Assembly (NCBI GenBank): GCA_947178235.1
Contig: CAMWXQ010000009.1
Location: 1 to 15,682, forward strand
Direction of reading: 5' to 3'
Source of the DNA: an uncultured Muribaculaceae bacterium
GTDB lineage: Bacteria; Bacteroidota; Bacteroidia; Bacteroidales; Muribaculaceae
DNA length: 15,682 bases
Position numbers and translations under genes: made by a program. Shown here piece after piece: positions 1 to 6,438 of this stretch. Each line of letters starts with the position of its first letter. Position 1 is the first letter of the stretch. Below the pieces are notes generated by a model that worked only from the letters and a program-made list of their open reading frames with translations, was not told the origin of the DNA and ran no database searches.

Positions 1-36
1 TAGCTATTTTAGCTATCATAGCTACCTTAGCTATTC
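1..36. repeat. 9-bp tandem repeat with TAGCTA core, 4 units
   Basis: Four head-to-tail 9-bp units begin at 1, 10, 19 and 28. Each starts with TAGCTA (one unit reads TAGCTACCT), followed by a variable three-base spacer. The hexamer is its own reverse complement, so the array is a string of small palindromes one every 9 bp. It begins at the window edge and may continue to the left. Its last two bases overlap the stop codon of the leftward gene, so it would be transcribed as the 3' end of that message. A second array of the same design, with core TTATAA, lies at 14696-14740. Confidence 0.85.
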
Positions 37-559
37 AGCTGACAGGCAGCAGGCTCTCGTCGAAGTGGTACATCGCATCGGGGCGGCCGATGGCAGTTAT
101 GCGCAGCGGGTCGGGGAAGCGCACGGCGGGATAGAGGGCGACCATGCCGCCGGGACGCAGCACTGCCACAGGCGACGAGGGGGTGGCGCGGGTGAAGGGG
201 TCGCGTTGGCGGCGCGCGACGGGGCTGTCGGGATCGGCGATGATGCGGGCGTCGCACTCCCATCCGTTGAGGCGTACGGATACGAGGCGGCCATATCCGT
301 CGGGGAGGCTGAACGTGTGGCCGCCACCACCGTCACAGGCCGAGAGGGTGACGAGGTCTGAGATCTCCGTGGGCGCGAGCAGCGAGGGGTCGGCTGTGGC
401 GAGGATGTCGGTGTACCACTTCTCGATCTCGACGTGGAGCAGGGCGTCGGTCTCTTCGGGGAGCGTCACCGAGACACTACCCGACCCGAGGACAGGGTAG
501 AGCCCCTTCAACACCCTCCATCGCGCAAGCATCTGGGGATAAGTGAGGTGGAGAAACAT
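35..559 (-). CDS. Hypothetical protein, 174 aa
   Basis: I do not recognise this protein with confidence. It has no signal peptide and no membrane segment. It begins MFLHLTYPQMLARW and includes a stretch reading LPDGYGRLVSVRLNGWECDA near residues 86-105, followed by a charged Arg/Asp/Pro-rich part and a C-terminal half rich in short hydrophobic strands. The pattern of a GYxRLVSVRLxGW strand after an acidic helical region is reminiscent of small phage neck or head-tail connector proteins, but that is only an impression. The start is chosen because a good promoter box lies 63 bases upstream and a heptamer-repeat leader ends exactly at this ATG. The gene is divergent from the large adhesin gene. 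Codon use matches the neighbours. It is probably real, because it has a promoter, a plausible start and no better overlapping frame. Confidence 0.6.
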   Translation of the reverse strand: MFLHLTYPQMLARWRVLKGLYPVLGSGSVSVTLPEETDALLHVEIEKWYTDILATADPSLLAPTEISDLVTLSACDGGGGHTFSLPDGYGRLVSVRLNGWECDARIIADPDSPVARRQRDPFTRATPSSPVAVLRPGGMVALYPAVRFPDPLRITAIGRPDAMYHFDESLLPVS

Positions 560-587
560 GGGGAATTGGGATTTGGAATTATGAATT
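560..587 (-). repeat. Degenerate AATTC-type heptamer array in the 5' leader
   Basis: Read on the minus strand, four consecutive heptamers (AATTCAT, AATTCCA, AATCCCA, ATTCCCC) run straight into the ATG of the hypothetical gene. The period of 7 is exact although the units have decayed. The same type of array precedes the glycosyltransferase start (5669-5703) and, with a 21-base gap, the xylE start (14657-14690). It provides an AT-rich, poorly structured leader. Confidence 0.6.
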
Positions 588-621
588 GGGGGGTATCTGT
601 GTGTGTGAAATATCTCTGCTG

Positions 622-649
622 CAAAGTTACGACACGAAACCAGGGCAAA
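622..649 (-). promoter_or_regulatory. Bacteroidota-type promoter for the leftward hypothetical gene
   Basis: On the minus strand there is TAACTTTG at 629-622, a full match to the Bacteroidota -7 consensus TAnnTTTG. A TTTG at 649-646 could serve as the -33 element, but the spacer is only 16 bases, shorter than the usual 19-21. Transcription would start near 615 and give a leader of about 55 bases that includes the heptamer array. Confidence 0.55.
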
Positions 650-705
650 TAGTGCGATAATGCATACTTGTGAATGAAAAAATCGGCAATTCCGTGAAGC
701 TCAGC

Positions 706-723
706 CAAATTTTGTCAAATTTG
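706..723. promoter_or_regulatory. Possible operator: CAAATTT-N4-AAATTTG dyad
   Basis: Two 7-bp arms are perfect inverted repeats around a 4-bp centre. The dyad lies just upstream of the -33 element of the rightward adhesin promoter, roughly -65 to -48 from its likely transcription start, and between the two divergent promoters. The position suits an activator or a shared regulator. The site is AT-rich, so chance is not excluded, and no regulator gene is in the window. Confidence 0.3.
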
Positions 724-735
724 CCGCCTCAACAT

Positions 736-766
736 TTTGCCAACTCGCTAATTTTCCTTAACTTTG
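736..766 (+). promoter_or_regulatory. Bacteroidota-type promoter for the adhesin gene
   Basis: TTTG at 736-739 and TAACTTTG at 759-766 match the -33 and -7 elements recognised by the Bacteroidota primary sigma factor, with a 19-base spacer. Transcription should begin near 770-773, leaving a leader of about 40 AT-rich bases before the ATG at 811. This placement also shows that an in-frame upstream ATG at 670 lies ahead of the promoter and is not the start. Confidence 0.75.
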
Positions 767-810
767 TATATTACACGAAATCACCATCTATCCATTTAAT
801 CAATTACCTA

Positions 811-3800
811 ATGAAGAAATTGTTTCTTTATGCCTTGACTCTGCTCTTGGCTCCAAGTGCGATGGCTCAGGGACTCGTCCAGGTTCCCGACCAGGGCGCT
901 CCGGCCAGAGAGGTACTGGGCGTAGTTCCGCAGCGCGGACCCGCTGTCCCCGAAGTACAGCTTGGGGGCGCACTGCTCCCGGCCCTCACAGCCAACTCCC
1001 CGTTTGTAAATCTCTCCTCGGAGATCTCCTCGGGCCTCGCTCTCGGCAAACAGAGCTACCAGGACGGCCCGTTGTATGCCGGCCCCTCCCGCATGGCATA
1101 TGCCGGTGTCTACACCATAGGCCTCACCATTCAGTCGCCCGGATTCATCACCACAATTCCGCTGACAGGCTCGGCTCCTTCGTCGTATGAGAGGGTCACG
1201 AACCTCACAGGCCTCCTCTCCAAGGGCGCAATGAACGACGCCGAGAACTGGATTATGTGCTACAACCCCGGCGGCACCTCCCTCATGCTCTTCAAGTACA
1301 ACACCGAGAGCTGGACAACCACGGGACCTACCTATCCTCCTTACGGCCCCAATAACTCCTACGAGGTTTTTGACTCGTCCTTTGACCCCATCGACGGGAT
1401 GGTCTACGGCATGACAGCCAGACTGACCTACGGAGGCTCGGCCGGCGCCAGCGTCACACCCGAATGGGCAAAGATCAACCCCGCCAACGGCGTGCGCGAT
1501 GTAATCGGCAATGTCACAGTCGCATGGCGCGGCATCATGTGTAACGCCGAAGGTCAGTTCTACGGCATCGACGCCGAAGGTGTACTCTACACCATCGACA
1601 AGGCTACGGGTACATCTACCCGCGTAGGCGAGACCGGATGCGCAAGCTACTACCGCACCACCGGTACATTCGACACCCGCAGCGGCGAGATCGTCTACGC
1701 GACCTGCAACGACGACGGCTCCTCGCTCTATCGCATCGACCCGGCCACCGCAGCCGCCACCAAGGTATATGACTTCCCCCAGCGCATACAGCTCGTGAAC
1801 CTCTACATTGCGCCTCCCGCAGCCGACGACAATGCGCCCGACGTACCCACCGATCTCACCGCTGATTTCGAACAGGGTTCGCTCACCGGCGTGGTCAAGT
1901 TCAAGGCTCCGACAAAGACCTATGGAGGCGAGGAGTCGCACGGCGACCTCTTCTACTACATCACTGCCAACGGCACTCCCGTGGCCGACGGACGTACCGT
2001 CTACGGCGCTGAGGTCGAGCAGAACATCACTCTGGCTCAGAACGACAACTATATCTTCGAGGTATATTGCACCAACTCCGTCGGCCCGGGCCCGAAGGCC
2101 AAGACCGACAAACTCTTCATCGGCAACGATGTCCCCACCCTCGGCTGGACATTCAATATCGCTTACGCCAACGGTGCCTTCAACATCACCTGGGGCGAGG
2201 CTAACAGCACCGGTCTGAACGGCGGCCCGATCGACACCTCGAAGGTCCGCTACCTGCTCACCCGCTATCCCGACGGCCACCAGACCCTCACCGCCCCCGG
2301 CGCCACATCGCTCACCGAGGCCTATCCCGAACCCGAGAAGGGCGGCGTGCACTACTACACGCTCCAGGCCGTCTACAACGACATCAAGAGCAACGACATC
2401 CGCACCTCCAACTCGCTGCTCATCGGTACGATCTATCCCGCATACAAGAACACCTTCACCACCAACACCGACATGATCGGCTTCACCTCCGAAGCCTTCT
2501 CCGGCCCGAATGACTGGGGTGTGTTCAGCGGTGTCACCCGCCTCGGCTACCGCTCGGGCGAGGGTCATGACAACTACCTCTACACTCCGAAACTCTACCT
2601 GTATGCCAACCGCTACTACCGCTTCGGCATCAAGGCAAGCATGTGGATGAACACGGCGTACCCCGACAAGTTCGATGTTGTCTATGGTCACGAGCCCACC
2701 CGCGACGCGATGACCTACACCATCCTCAAGGACTGCCAGGTGACGACCTCCTCCCAGTCCAACCCCAACGTGTTCGAGACCATCTTCGTTCCCGAACAGG
2801 ACGGCTACTATTACATAGGTCTGCACGTGACCGGTCCGGCCAACAATGTGGCCTTCTGCTTTGACGACCTGGACATCTCGGCTCCTATCCTCGGCGGCGC
2901 TCCCGAACCCGTGGGCAATCTTAAAGCCACCCCCGCTCCCGACGGATCATGCTCGGCCAAGGTTTCGTTCACCGCTCCCAAGAAGAATCTGCTCGGCCAG
3001 AGCCTCTCTCAGCTGACCCGCGTGGAGATCCGCAAGGGTGACGAGGTCGTGAGCGACCTGCCCATGACAGCCGAGTCGCTGACCTGGACCGACAAGGACG
3101 CTGTGCCCGGCATCAACACCTATACCGTCACTCCCTACAACAACGACGGTGCGGGCACCCCGCTCTCGACCTCGTGCTTCGTAGGCTATGACATCCCGAC
3201 CAACGTCGCCGCCATCGAAATCACCAAGGGTGAGGCTGACGGCGAGGTAATCGTGAACTGGACACCCGTGACCCAGGACATCCACGGACTCACAGTGCCC
3301 TACGTCGCCTATGCTCTCGTACGCTCCGCCAATGGCGAGGAGACCGTGCTCGGCCAGGCTCTCACCGAGACAACCTACACCGACCGCGTGACCACAGGGC
3401 CTCAGGCAATGGTCTACTACGGCGTGAAGGCCATCACCAACGAGGGCATCAGTACCGGCTGGGCCATCTCTGACCAGCTCCTCGTAGGCACACCCTACAC
3501 CACTCCCTATGTCGAGTCCATCGCCGGCGGCAATCTCTCCTCGTTCATCGCCACCCGCCTGCTCACTCAGAACGGCTCGTGGGAGATTGACGACGACAAG
3601 TCCTTCAACGACATCCGCTCGGCTGACCTCGACAACGGCTTCATCAGCTTCTACTCGCCCTACATCGAGGAATCGGGCGAGCTCTACTCCGGCCTCATCC
3701 GCCTCCCCGAGCAGATGAAGAACCCCACCCTCTCCTTCTACACCTACCACTTCAAGGATGGCGAGAACACTCTCGAACCGATGATCAAGGGCGTGAACGA

Positions 3801-5346
3801 CGCCTCATGGCGCGTGCTCGAAAAGATCACGCTCGGCGGCGACACCAACGGATGGCGCCTCCATACATATGACGTCACCCCCTGGCTCGGCAAGGTCGTG
3901 CAGATCGGCTTCGGCGCAACCACCCACACCCATGTGCTCGTGGGCATCGACAAGATCATGATCGCCTCCCAGCTCGACCACAACATCGACAACGTACAGA
4001 TCACCGGCCCCTCCTCGGCTCTCATCGGATCTGAACTCGCCATCAATGTGGCCTACGATGTGAATGCACGCGAGAATGCCGAGAACTTCTCCGTGGTGCT
4101 TCTCCGCAACGGCGAGGTCATCTCCACCCAGGAATTCGACAACGCCCTGGCCGGCAGCCACGGCGTAGCCACCTTCACTGACGTGTTCCCCCAGGTCGAG
4201 ACCCAGTACGTCACCTACAATGCCCGCGTTGATTACGCTGCCGACGAAAAGGCCGCCGACAACAATGCGCTGAACACCGTCACCGTCAAGGCTGTCCTTC
4301 CCGAGTGGCCCGTGGCCGATAATCTCGTGGCCGAGCGCGAAGGCAAGGATGTGAAGCTCACCTGGGCCGCTCCCGACATGGACACCCGCCCCTGGAAGAC
4401 CTATACCGAGAGCTTCGAAGGTGTCACCACAGGTCAGCCCGACTTCCCCGGATGGACATTCGTGGATGCTGACAAGGCTCCCGTAGGTACCGCCGGCGCT
4501 CCCGAAGGCACATTCCCCGGCATCACTGCCGGCGTGTCCACCGCGGGCTTCATCGGTGTCAATGCTGCTGACAACGAATCCATGTTCGGCCAAGCCCACA
4601 CCGGAACCTCATTCATGGGCGCGCTCTACTGCTACGACCGCTCGGTGAACGACGACTGGCTGATCTCGCCCGAGCTGAAAGGCGAGGCGCAGACCGTCAG
4701 CGTCTGGGCCCGCTCGATGACCAACTTCTATGGTGGCGACCGCTGCGAGTTCCTCTACTCGACCTCGGGCACCAACCTCAATGACTTCGTCTCGATGGGC
4801 GGCTACCAGGGTATCCCTGCGGCCTGGGTAGAATTCAAGCTTCCCCTCCCTGTTGGTGCCAAGTATGTGGCTATCCGTTGTATCTCGATCTATCAGCTCA
4901 TGTTCTGTGTGGACGATGTGACCTTCATCCCCGCCGATGCCGAGCATATCGATATGCAGCACAAGGGCTACAACATCTGGCGTGACGGCGTCCGCATCAA
5001 TACGGCACCCGTGACCGCAGCCGAGTATGTAGACAAGGAGGCTGATGAGAACGCTCACACCTACCACGTCACCGCTCTCTACGACCTCGGTGAATCCACC
5101 GTATCCAACCCCGCCTCTGTCTCCATGTACAGCGGCCTGGAGTCGGCTCTCGGTGGTGACGTCACCATCTCCGCACAGGACCGTCACATCATCGTGAAGG
5201 GCATCGAACCGACCGAGAGCGTGATCATCACGACTGTCGACGGCATGAATGTCTGGACTGGTCGCGGCGAAGTATCCGTACCCATGAACTGTGGCTTCTA
5301 CATCGTACGTGCAGGCACCCGCACCGCCAAGATAATCGTACGCTGA
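811..5346 (+). CDS. Large secreted multidomain adhesin-like protein, FN3 repeats and T9SS-type tail, 1511 aa
   Basis: The start is placed at 811 because it gives a clear signal peptide, MKKLFLYALTLLLAPSAMA, cut before Gln, and because the promoter at 736-766 excludes the in-frame ATG at 670. Approximate order of parts: residues 60-330, a region with propeller-like repeats (YGIDAEGVLYTIDKATG type); 340-530, two FN3-like domains (APDVPTDLTA, DVPTLGW); 540-690, a jelly-roll of the cleaved-adhesin/choice-of-anchor type ending in FCFDDLDIS; 697-890, two more FN3-like domains; 896-1055, a second jelly-roll; 1056-1165, an Ig/CARDB-like domain; 1195-1380, a third and clearest cleaved-adhesin-like domain with DDWLISPEL and FCVDDVTF; then a short FN3 and a final tail (1444-1511) containing GFYIVRAG and ending KIIVR. 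That tail fits the T9SS type A sorting domain. No catalytic motif is visible. Binding to glycan or host protein is inferred from the domain types. Transcription ends at the terminator just downstream. Confidence 0.9.
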   Translation: MKKLFLYALTLLLAPSAMAQGLVQVPDQGAPAREVLGVVPQRGPAVPEVQLGGALLPALTANSPFVNLSSEISSGLALGKQSYQDGPLYAGPSRMAYAGVYTIGLTIQSPGFITTIPLTGSAPSSYERVTNLTGLLSKGAMNDAENWIMCYNPGGTSLMLFKYNTESWTTTGPTYPPYGPNNSYEVFDSSFDPIDGMVYGMTARLTYGGSAGASVTPEWAKINPANGVRDVIGNVTVAWRGIMCNAEGQFYGIDAEGVLYTIDKATGTSTRVGETGCASYYRTTGTFDTRSGEIVYATCNDDGSSLYRIDPATAAATKVYDFPQRIQLVNLYIAPPAADDNAPDVPTDLTADFEQGSLTGVVKFKAPTKTYGGEESHGDLFYYITANGTPVADGRTVYGAEVEQNITLAQNDNYIFEVYCTNSVGPGPKAKTDKLFIGNDVPTLGWTFNIAYANGAFNITWGEANSTGLNGGPIDTSKVRYLLTRYPDGHQTLTAPGATSLTEAYPEPEKGGVHYYTLQAVYNDIKSNDIRTSNSLLIGTIYPAYKNTFTTNTDMIGFTSEAFSGPNDWGVFSGVTRLGYRSGEGHDNYLYTPKLYLYANRYYRFGIKASMWMNTAYPDKFDVVYGHEPTRDAMTYTILKDCQVTTSSQSNPNVFETIFVPEQDGYYYIGLHVTGPANNVAFCFDDLDISAPILGGAPEPVGNLKATPAPDGSCSAKVSFTAPKKNLLGQSLSQLTRVEIRKGDEVVSDLPMTAESLTWTDKDAVPGINTYTVTPYNNDGAGTPLSTSCFVGYDIPTNVAAIEITKGEADGEVIVNWTPVTQDIHGLTVPYVAYALVRSANGEETVLGQALTETTYTDRVTTGPQAMVYYGVKAITNEGISTGWAISDQLLVGTPYTTPYVESIAGGNLSSFIATRLLTQNGSWEIDDDKSFNDIRSADLDNGFISFYSPYIEESGELYSGLIRLPEQMKNPTLSFYTYHFKDGENTLEPMIKGVNDASWRVLEKITLGGDTNGWRLHTYDVTPWLGKVVQIGFGATTHTHVLVGIDKIMIASQLDHNIDNVQITGPSSALIGSELAINVAYDVNARENAENFSVVLLRNGEVISTQEFDNALAGSHGVATFTDVFPQVETQYVTYNARVDYAADEKAADNNALNTVTVKAVLPEWPVADNLVAEREGKDVKLTWAAPDMDTRPWKTYTESFEGVTTGQPDFPGWTFVDADKAPVGTAGAPEGTFPGITAGVSTAGFIGVNAADNESMFGQAHTGTSFMGALYCYDRSVNDDWLISPELKGEAQTVSVWARSMTNFYGGDRCEFLYSTSGTNLNDFVSMGGYQGIPAAWVEFKLPLPVGAKYVAIRCISIYQLMFCVDDVTFIPADAEHIDMQHKGYNIWRDGVRINTAPVTAAEYVDKEADENAHTYHVTALYDLGESTVSNPASVSMYSGLESALGGDVTISAQDRHIIVKGIEPTESVIITTVDGMNVWTGRGEVSVPMNCGFYIVRAGTRTAKIIVR

Positions 5347-5374
5347 TCCACAGCCAACAATTAACAATCTGATT

Positions 5375-5410
5375 ATGGGGTTGTGTCAGAACGGCACAAC
5401 CCCATTTTTT
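5375..5410 (+). terminator. Intrinsic terminator after the adhesin gene
   Basis: A perfect hairpin has stem GGGGTTGTG (5377-5385) and CACAACCCC (5395-5403), extended by two flanking T-A/A-T pairs, with a 9-base loop. A run of six T (5405-5410) follows directly. It starts about 30 bases after the adhesin stop codon and should isolate that gene from the repeat element and glycosyltransferase beyond. Confidence 0.9.
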
Positions 5411-5437
5411 GAGCGATAGTTACAAAACCCCACCCAT

Positions 5438-5661
5438 ATAAAGCCTCCGAAGGAGGCGTGGTTACGGTAGGCCCCCGCCTTGGCGGGGGTTGAAAAGACC
5501 CCACCAAATGATTGCGGCCCCCGAAGGGGGTCGTGGAACACCACAATTAGCATCCGTGACATGCCACGACCCCCTTCGGGGGCCGGGTCGTGTGTTTGGA
5601 TCATCTATACCCCCGCCAAGGCGGGGGCCTACCTTAGCCCCGCCTCCTTCGGAGGCTTTAT
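5438..5661. repeat. Composite inverted repeat built from nested palindromes
   Basis: Two arms of about 95 bp face each other across a 27-bp centre (5537-5563). Three blocks pair perfectly between the arms: 5438-5458 with 5641-5661 (21 bp), 5466-5489 with 5610-5633 (24 bp), and 5516-5536 with 5564-5584 (21 bp). Between the two outer blocks only three bases differ. Each block also contains its own small hairpin: GCCTCC/GGAGGC with a GAA or TTC loop, CCCCCGCC/GGCGGGGG around TT or AA, and CCCCC/GGGGG with GAA or TTC. A stretch of 25-26 bp inside each arm is unrelated between the arms. Read toward the outside, both arms could encode the similar peptide PAKAGAY...ASFGGF, but the three differences all change amino acids, which argues against coding. 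It resembles REP/BIME-type elements in design. No transposase is present. Confidence 0.85.
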
Positions 5662-5668
5662 TCTACTT

Positions 5669-5703
5669 AATTCATAATTCTTAATTCATAATTCTTAATT
5701 CCC
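5669..5703 (+). repeat. AATTC(A/T)T heptamer array before the glycosyltransferase start
   Basis: Five exact 7-bp steps are present: AATTCAT, AATTCTT, AATTCAT, AATTCTT, AATTCCC. They are followed by AAA and then the GTG start codon. There is no Shine-Dalgarno sequence between array and start and no TAnnTTTG box in the preceding bases, so the array is effectively the whole translation leader visible for this gene. The same heptamer forms the arms of the xylA-xylE hairpin. Confidence 0.8.
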
Positions 5704-5706
5704 AAA

Positions 5707-6438
5707 GTGACCATCTTCACCCCTACCCACGACAGGGCCGAGCATCTGAGAATGCTCTACGAGAGCCTCGCCACACAGACCTGCATGGACTTCGAATGGA
5801 TTGTCGTCGACGGCGGCTCGACCGACTTCACCCCCTCACTGATGCGTCAGCTCATGGCCCAGGACCGCATAGACATCAAATATCTGACCGCCTCAACCCC
5901 TGGTGAGTGTGCCGCACTCGCCGAAGCAGCCCGCACGGCTTCGGGCGAACTCATGTTCTGCGTGCGACCCGGCCAATTCCTCCCCGACGAAGCCGTAGAA
6001 CAGCTGCGGGCCGAGTGGAAGCGCAGCGGCCATCCCGACCGCGGCGGCCTCATCGGCCTCGACCTCAACCTCAGCACCATGGAGCCGAGCGGAAGGCGCG
6101 TCGCCGTCATCCGCACCGACCTCCTGCGTCGCGTCGCACCACTCGAACGATTCGAGGGTGAGCGCGAGCCGGACATGAGCGTGATGGAGATGGTCGCCGC
6201 CGACGGCCACCCCCTCGTGTCCACGGAGATAGCCGTGACCGTCACCGAAGACCGCACGGACGGCTTCGAGACCCATCCCTCGGCATGGAAGCGCTTCAAG
6301 GCCTCCCCACGCACCGCCACCGCCGAAATGCGCATGAAAAAGGGTCTCAAAGACGTGAGTGTCTTCAAGACCCTGTGGTATTCGGTATGTTACGCGCTGA
6401 TGACCGTGTACGTCAGAACCGCCACGAGACGCCGATGA
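5707..6438 (+). CDS. GT2-like glycosyltransferase, probably degenerate, 243 aa
   Basis: The N-terminus (TIFTPTHDRAEHLRMLYESL, then DFEWIVVDGGSTD at residues 28-40) is the nucleotide-sugar binding start of GT-A fold family 2 enzymes common in Bacteroidales. The start is GTG at 5707: an in-frame stop lies 18 bases upstream, and the family normally begins right at this strand. Related proteins usually carry a GGKHxAxN-like segment and then a DSDD-type DxD motif that holds the metal and sugar nucleotide. Here those positions read TPGECAALAEA and CVRPGQFL (residues 85-92), so the DxD is missing. The later family pattern survives (RFEGEREPDMSVMEM, HPSAWKRF), and a hydrophobic stretch closes the protein (TLWYSVCYALMTVYV). 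The fold is likely kept; normal catalysis is doubtful. No promoter is visible close by. The last 26 bases overlap the 3' end of the convergent barrel gene. Confidence 0.8.
   Translation: MTIFTPTHDRAEHLRMLYESLATQTCMDFEWIVVDGGSTDFTPSLMRQLMAQDRIDIKYLTASTPGECAALAEAARTASGELMFCVRPGQFLPDEAVEQLRAEWKRSGHPDRGGLIGLDLNLSTMEPSGRRVAVIRTDLLRRVAPLERFEGEREPDMSVMEMVAADGHPLVSTEIAVTVTEDRTDGFETHPSAWKRFKASPRTATAEMRMKKGLKDVSVFKTLWYSVCYALMTVYVRTATRRR

Noticed and set aside
670..810. Upstream in-frame ATG that would extend the adhesin by 47 residues
   Set aside because: It lies before the promoter (736-766) and places the signal peptide internally; the ATG at 811 gives a typical Bacteroidota signal peptide.
808..2826. 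A 672-residue reading frame on the minus strand opposite the adhesin gene
   Set aside because: It is a mirror of the adhesin gene's codon bias (C or G at third positions suppresses stops on the other strand). Its translation is low-complexity Gly/Val/Asp-rich, and the sense strand has a signal peptide, recognisable domains, a promoter and a terminator.
5443..5656. UUCG tetraloops in the small hairpins
   Set aside because: The pairing register gives three-base TTC or GAA loops; shifting it to close a UUCG loop breaks the stem.
5438..5661. CRISPR array or insertion sequence
   Set aside because: The repeats are inverted, not regularly spaced direct repeats with unique spacers, and no transposase or cas gene is present.
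5386..5684. Short frames across the composite inverted repeat, on both strands, with PAKAGAY and ASFGGF peptides
   Set aside because: The peptides come from the palindromic repeat. All three differences between the arms change amino acids, and the frames run through a terminator and into AT-rich repeats, so there is no sign of protein-level selection.
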